From NCBI GenBank assembly GCA_947588665.1, contig CANPYU010000035.1, positions 1-9,614 on the forward strand: a DNA stretch of 9,614 bases, written 5' to 3'. The notes under the pieces are model-generated. The model had not been told where the DNA came from. It saw only the letters and a program-made list of their open reading frames with translations, and ran no database searches. The stretch comes from an uncultured Bacilli bacterium. Its GTDB lineage: Bacteria > Bacillota_I > Bacilli_A > RF39 > UBA660. Shown in pieces: positions 7,226 through 9,614 of the stretch (positions are counted from its first letter, which is position 1; every line of letters begins with the position of its first letter). Position numbers and translations under genes: made by a program.

Positions 7226-7815
7226 AGTTCTGCCACCAGACTTTCATTAGTGAAATATATTTTATCTATTAAATTATAATATTTTAAACCAATAGATAGT
7301 TCAACAATAAAGGGAAGATTAAAGCCTAGTTTTTTAAGGTTTTTTTCTTCTTTTAGAATTTCTTCTTTTGGGCCTTCCATGATAATATTATTATTTTGTA
7401 AAACTATTAAGTAGTCTAATAATAAAGTTTCTTCTATGTCGGTTGTGTAATTTATTATTTGTTTATGATGCTCTTTTAAATAAGCGATAATATTGGTTTT
7501 AAATTCATTATCTAAATAGGTTAATACATTAAAGAAAACATAAACTTTATTTGAGTTTGTTAAACTATTTATAATGTTTATTTTTATTTTATCTATTAAA
7601 GTTAAATCTTGTTTATTTATTAAATATTCACAGTTGAAATCTTTTAATATGTGGGGAGATAGGGTTATGTTTTCTAAGGTGTCTTTGGTTAAAACGATGC
7701 AGTTATTTAGAATGTATTCTTGAGCATCTAATGTATAATTAAAATCACTGGTATATAAAATCATCGTGTTTACTTCGGGAATATCTTTGTTATTGATAGT
7801 AAATAGTTTAGGCAT
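7216..7815 (-). CDS. Degenerate EcfA1-like ABC ATPase homologue lacking catalytic motifs
   Basis: A 199-aa protein whose second half aligns with EcfA1 of energy-coupling-factor transporters. LTLIDKIKINIINSL (71-85) sits where LSGGQKQRVAIAG is expected, and VYVFFNVLTYLD (91-102) where Walker B and the D-loop are, with the catalytic Asp-Glu replaced but the final LD kept. NYTTDIEE (122-129) replaces the THD switch. IIMEGPKEEIL (144-154) matches the usual EGxPEEIF, and the C-terminal LGFNLPF...LS...LVAELW closely follows EcfA1 tails. No Walker A is present; the first 65 residues are unlike the family and about 80 residues are missing. The ATG at 7815 has GAGGTGG ahead of it, and the stop overlaps the next gene. 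The frame is fully open, so this is a retained protein rather than an obvious wreck. It is probably a non-hydrolysing relative; its function is not known. Confidence 0.72.
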   Translation of the reverse strand: MPKLFTINNKDIPEVNTMILYTSDFNYTLDAQEYILNNCIVLTKDTLENITLSPHILKDFNCEYLINKQDLTLIDKIKINIINSLTNSNKVYVFFNVLTYLDNEFKTNIIAYLKEHHKQIINYTTDIEETLLLDYLIVLQNNNIIMEGPKEEILKEEKNLKKLGFNLPFIVELSIGLKYYNLIDKIYFTNESLVAELWK

Positions 7816-7834
7816 AGTACCACCTCTTTTATAT

Positions 7835-7863
7835 ATGATATCAAAAATTGGGTATTTTTTAAA
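7835..7863 (-). promoter_or_regulatory. Candidate promoter of the EcfA-like/truA unit
   Basis: The minus strand has TTTAAA (7863-7858), 17 bases, then TATCAT (7840-7835). The boxes are four-of-six and five-of-six matches. The -10 box is only about 20 bases from the ATG at 7815, leaving just enough leader for the ribosome binding site. The terminator-like hairpin immediately upstream makes a promoter here necessary, but the match itself is modest. Confidence 0.38.
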
Positions 7864-7867
7864 GTAT

Positions 7868-7895
7868 AAATTAAAAGAGCGAGGAGATGCCTCGC
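7868..7895 (-). terminator. Terminator-like hairpin after the surface protein gene
   Basis: The minus strand reads GCGAGG (7895-7890), loop CATCT, CCTCGC (7884-7879), then TCTTTTAATTT. The 6-bp GC-rich stem with a short loop and a T-rich tail fits an intrinsic terminator, though the T run is interrupted. It lies about 60 bases after the stop codon of the surface protein gene. Confidence 0.7.
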
Positions 7896-7907
7896 ATGGA
7901 ATTTAAT

Positions 7908-7942
7908 CTTGCCTAAATATAAGTTAGAGCAATTTAGGCAAG
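7908..7942. repeat. Perfect 11-bp inverted repeat (hairpin)
   Basis: CTTGCCTAAAT (7908-7918) and ATTTAGGCAAG (7932-7942) are exact inverted copies around a 13-base spacer. It begins 10 bases after the surface protein stop codon. Transcribed from the minus strand, the second arm is followed by ATTAAATT rather than a proper T run, so it is a weaker terminator than the next hairpin. It may protect the 3' end of the message or form a cruciform. Confidence 0.65.
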
Positions 7943-7952
7943 TATAATTATT

Positions 7953-9554
7953 TTACTCAACTATGTATGGATTAGTATTACTTCCTTTTGTTCCGGTTCC
8001 TTTATTTGTGAATGATGTATCGGCTTTTAAATTTATTACTGGGCGCACACCAGTATTCGTGTTGTTCATACTGACGTAGGCACTGTTGGTGGATCCTTCC
8101 GAACTCACATAAAACACGAACGCAGAGCTGCCGTTAAAGTTAGACGGAGATATTGTCCAATAGTACTTATTTGTATATAACCAATACCCATTATTAGATG
8201 ATTTAAAGAATCCTCCTGCATAGAGTACTTCATCACTTGTTATCATGGCCACTGGATTTTTTAACTTATTATTGCCTTCAATATTCACTCCATTGCTATT
8301 TTGAGTTGATGTAGCTTGAGGTCCTGTAAATAAATCTCTTTTTCGTGATGCCTCATCTGTTCCACACTTTAAGGTAGCTTTTTGAGGATTAGTAGCCTCG
8401 GTACTCCTTGATGCCCACACTCTATCGGCTCCAGCATATATTGTTACTTCTTTAGCATATCCTTTTCCGGTTCCTGTATAAGGACTTCCATGATTAGCAT
8501 TTGATACTATTCGGTCACTACAAAATCCTGTATTTACATCTATGTGTTCATCTTGTAATGTTTTTAGATTTGTACTATGCTCATACCAATAATCGATTTG
8601 CATTTTTGCATCACTATCATATTTATTTTCATGGGCAGGTTTACTTCCTCCAGTATATGAATCCGTCATTCCTTCTGTTCCTTCATTACTTTGCGTTCCA
8701 CTTTTTTCAGTTCCATACATATATCCTACATATTTATTATCATTATAATAATAGTTAAAATATATTGAATTAGGAAATGAACCATTATTTGGAACTGGAT
8801 AATTGCTTCCACCATTTTTATATGGTGCTATCATTGTTCCATCTCCTATTGGTGATGGTGCTGTATACGAATTAGCAGCTGTTATTCCAGCATATATTAA
8901 TCTTATTGTTCCATTGCCATTTATTCGAATGATTCGCCACCATATATCTTGTCCACTAGTTGTTTGTCCAAATTTGACCCAATTATCACCTGTTGTTCCT
9001 CTAAAATATCTACTTATTCCATAATCATCTTCGGTTTCACATATTAATTTACTTGTACTTTCTATTCCTGTTACATTTGCTACTCCATTTGTCTGTGATG
9101 GGCATCCAGTTTTTGATAATTCTTTTGTTAATATATCATCTTTTAAAATGTGTGATATATCAAAATATAAATAACATTTTGTTCCTTTTTTAGTTATATC
9201 TATACTAACTTTCTCGTTTTTATAAACCATATTATTTTTTAATTCTTCATTTTTATTTGGTTCAGTACAATAGCTTTTTTCTTTATTTAATTTATACCCA
9301 TTTTTAGGTATTTCATTTATTGACTTATAATTACTATTTTCAGCATTACCTTCTTCTATTTGTTCATACATGGCAATTACATTTAAATCTGCTAAACTAT
9401 AATTAACTTTTCCATTAACTATTTGGACACTCTTTGTTACCTGATACTTTGCTTTACTATTTGTTATATATATTATTCCTATTGTTAATATTAATACTGT
9501 TATAATTAATATTATCTTTTTATTTTTTCCTTTACTTAACTTCTCTATTCTCAT
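7953..9554 (-). CDS. Membrane-anchored surface protein with lectin-like C-terminal module
   Basis: A 533-aa protein with a basic start (MRIEKLSKGKNKK) and one hydrophobic helix (about 14-31). No cleavage motif is clear, so it is probably anchored in the membrane with the rest outside. The exported part is rich in Asn, Gly, Ser, Thr and Tyr and has several cysteines, for example in KCYLYF, GCPSQT and GFCSDR. It contains IWWRIIRINGNGTIRLIYAG (W205, W206) and ends with YYWTISPSNFNGSSAF, a variable stretch, GVRPVINLK (502-510) and NPYIV. I recognise this arrangement from surface proteins, often multicopy, in uncultured Firmicutes; the last part recalls C-type-lectin-like modules. The function is unknown, though ligand or adhesion display is plausible. 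The start is the ATG at 9554 with AAGAAGGG ahead of it. The gene is GC-richer than the helicase gene, and residues 466-504 differ sharply in codon use. It forms its own unit, closed by hairpins. Confidence 0.75.
   Translation of the reverse strand: MRIEKLSKGKNKKIILIITVLILTIGIIYITNSKAKYQVTKSVQIVNGKVNYSLADLNVIAMYEQIEEGNAENSNYKSINEIPKNGYKLNKEKSYCTEPNKNEELKNNMVYKNEKVSIDITKKGTKCYLYFDISHILKDDILTKELSKTGCPSQTNGVANVTGIESTSKLICETEDDYGISRYFRGTTGDNWVKFGQTTSGQDIWWRIIRINGNGTIRLIYAGITAANSYTAPSPIGDGTMIAPYKNGGSNYPVPNNGSFPNSIYFNYYYNDNKYVGYMYGTEKSGTQSNEGTEGMTDSYTGGSKPAHENKYDSDAKMQIDYWYEHSTNLKTLQDEHIDVNTGFCSDRIVSNANHGSPYTGTGKGYAKEVTIYAGADRVWASRSTEATNPQKATLKCGTDEASRKRDLFTGPQATSTQNSNGVNIEGNNKLKNPVAMITSDEVLYAGGFFKSSNNGYWLYTNKYYWTISPSNFNGSSAFVFYVSSEGSTNSAYVSMNNTNTGVRPVINLKADTSFTNKGTGTKGSNTNPYIVE
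8041..8160 (-). other. Candidate diversity-generating variable region in the surface protein gene
   Basis: This block encodes residues 466 (Trp of YWTISP) to 504 (Arg of GVRP). By hand count 55 of 110 bases at 8041-8150 are G or C, against 17 of 60 just upstream in the gene (8161-8220) and 19 of 60 just downstream (7981-8040). In the 39 codons 14 end in C, including five AAC plus TCC, ACC, GCC, TAC, GTC, TTC, AGC and GGC. An AAC-rich template changed only at its adenines would give this set. Position near the gene end, between YW and GVRP, is where retroelement-diversified lectin modules vary. No template copy or reverse transcriptase is in the window. Confidence 0.45.
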
Positions 9555-9594
9555 TAATCATCCCTTCTTAATAATTGACTTATTATCAATCATA

Positions 9595-9608
9595 TTAGAA
9601 ATTTCTAA
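9595..9608. repeat. 14-bp perfect palindrome upstream of the surface protein gene
   Basis: TTAGAAATTTCTAA is fully self-complementary and lies about 40 bases ahead of the ATG at 9554, in the region where a promoter should be. It could be a binding site for a dimeric regulator. In DNA this AT-rich such palindromes also arise by chance, and the promoter itself cannot be placed with confidence because the window ends here. Confidence 0.25.
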
Positions 9609-9614
9609 CTTATA

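Noticed and set aside
6599..7815. Reading the two EcfA-like genes as pseudogenes
   Set aside because: Both frames are uninterrupted, have ribosome binding sites and use overlapping start-stop coupling. Decay would be expected to leave stops or frameshifts in DNA this AT-rich.
8501..9024. Plus-strand open frames at 8501-8758 and 8803-9024
   Set aside because: They are antisense shadows of the surface protein gene; the His/Tyr/Phe-rich products have no recognisable motif.

Overview
The window comes from a low-GC bacterium, most likely an uncultured, gut-type member of the Bacilli/Mollicutes side of the Firmicutes. The reasons are the extreme AT content, AGGAGG-type ribosome binding sites, sigma-A-like promoters, the rplM-rpsI pair with truA and EcfA-like genes upstream, and a surface-protein type common in such genomes. 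Every supported gene lies on the minus strand, so transcription runs from high to low coordinates.

Layout in transcription order: (1) 9554-7953 is a membrane-anchored surface protein of 533 aa. Its C-terminus contains a short GC-rich block (8041-8160) that looks like the variable region of a diversity-generating retroelement target. It is followed by two hairpins, the second terminator-like. (2) 7815-5884 is a tightly overlapping three-gene unit. Two degenerate ABC ATPase-like proteins match the C-terminal halves and chromosomal position of EcfA1 and EcfA2 but have lost the recognisable catalytic motifs; they are followed by truA. The ecfT gene normally found here is absent. (3) 5817-4810 is the ribosomal protein unit rplM-rpsI, with a consensus promoter, a structured leader hairpin and an intrinsic terminator. 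(4) 4564-806 is a very AT-rich gene for a 1252-aa protein with an HRDC-like N-terminus, an SF1 helicase core and a C-terminal Vsr/DUF559-like nuclease, probably a solitary defence gene. (5) 727-1 holds a phytol/dolichol-kinase-like membrane protein and the first 24 codons of a second membrane protein, possibly of the DUF92 family, cut by the window edge.

How they fit together: units 2 and 3 are housekeeping (tRNA pseudouridylation, ribosome assembly) carrying a remodelled remnant of the ECF vitamin-transporter locus. Unit 4 looks like an acquired accessory gene placed just after the rpsI terminator. Unit 5 is a probable lipid-alcohol kinase pair. The observations most worth following are the pair of apparently dead but intact EcfA-like proteins, and the GC-rich, C-ending-codon block in the surface protein. 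No tRNA, rRNA, CRISPR array, insertion sequence or reverse transcriptase gene was seen.
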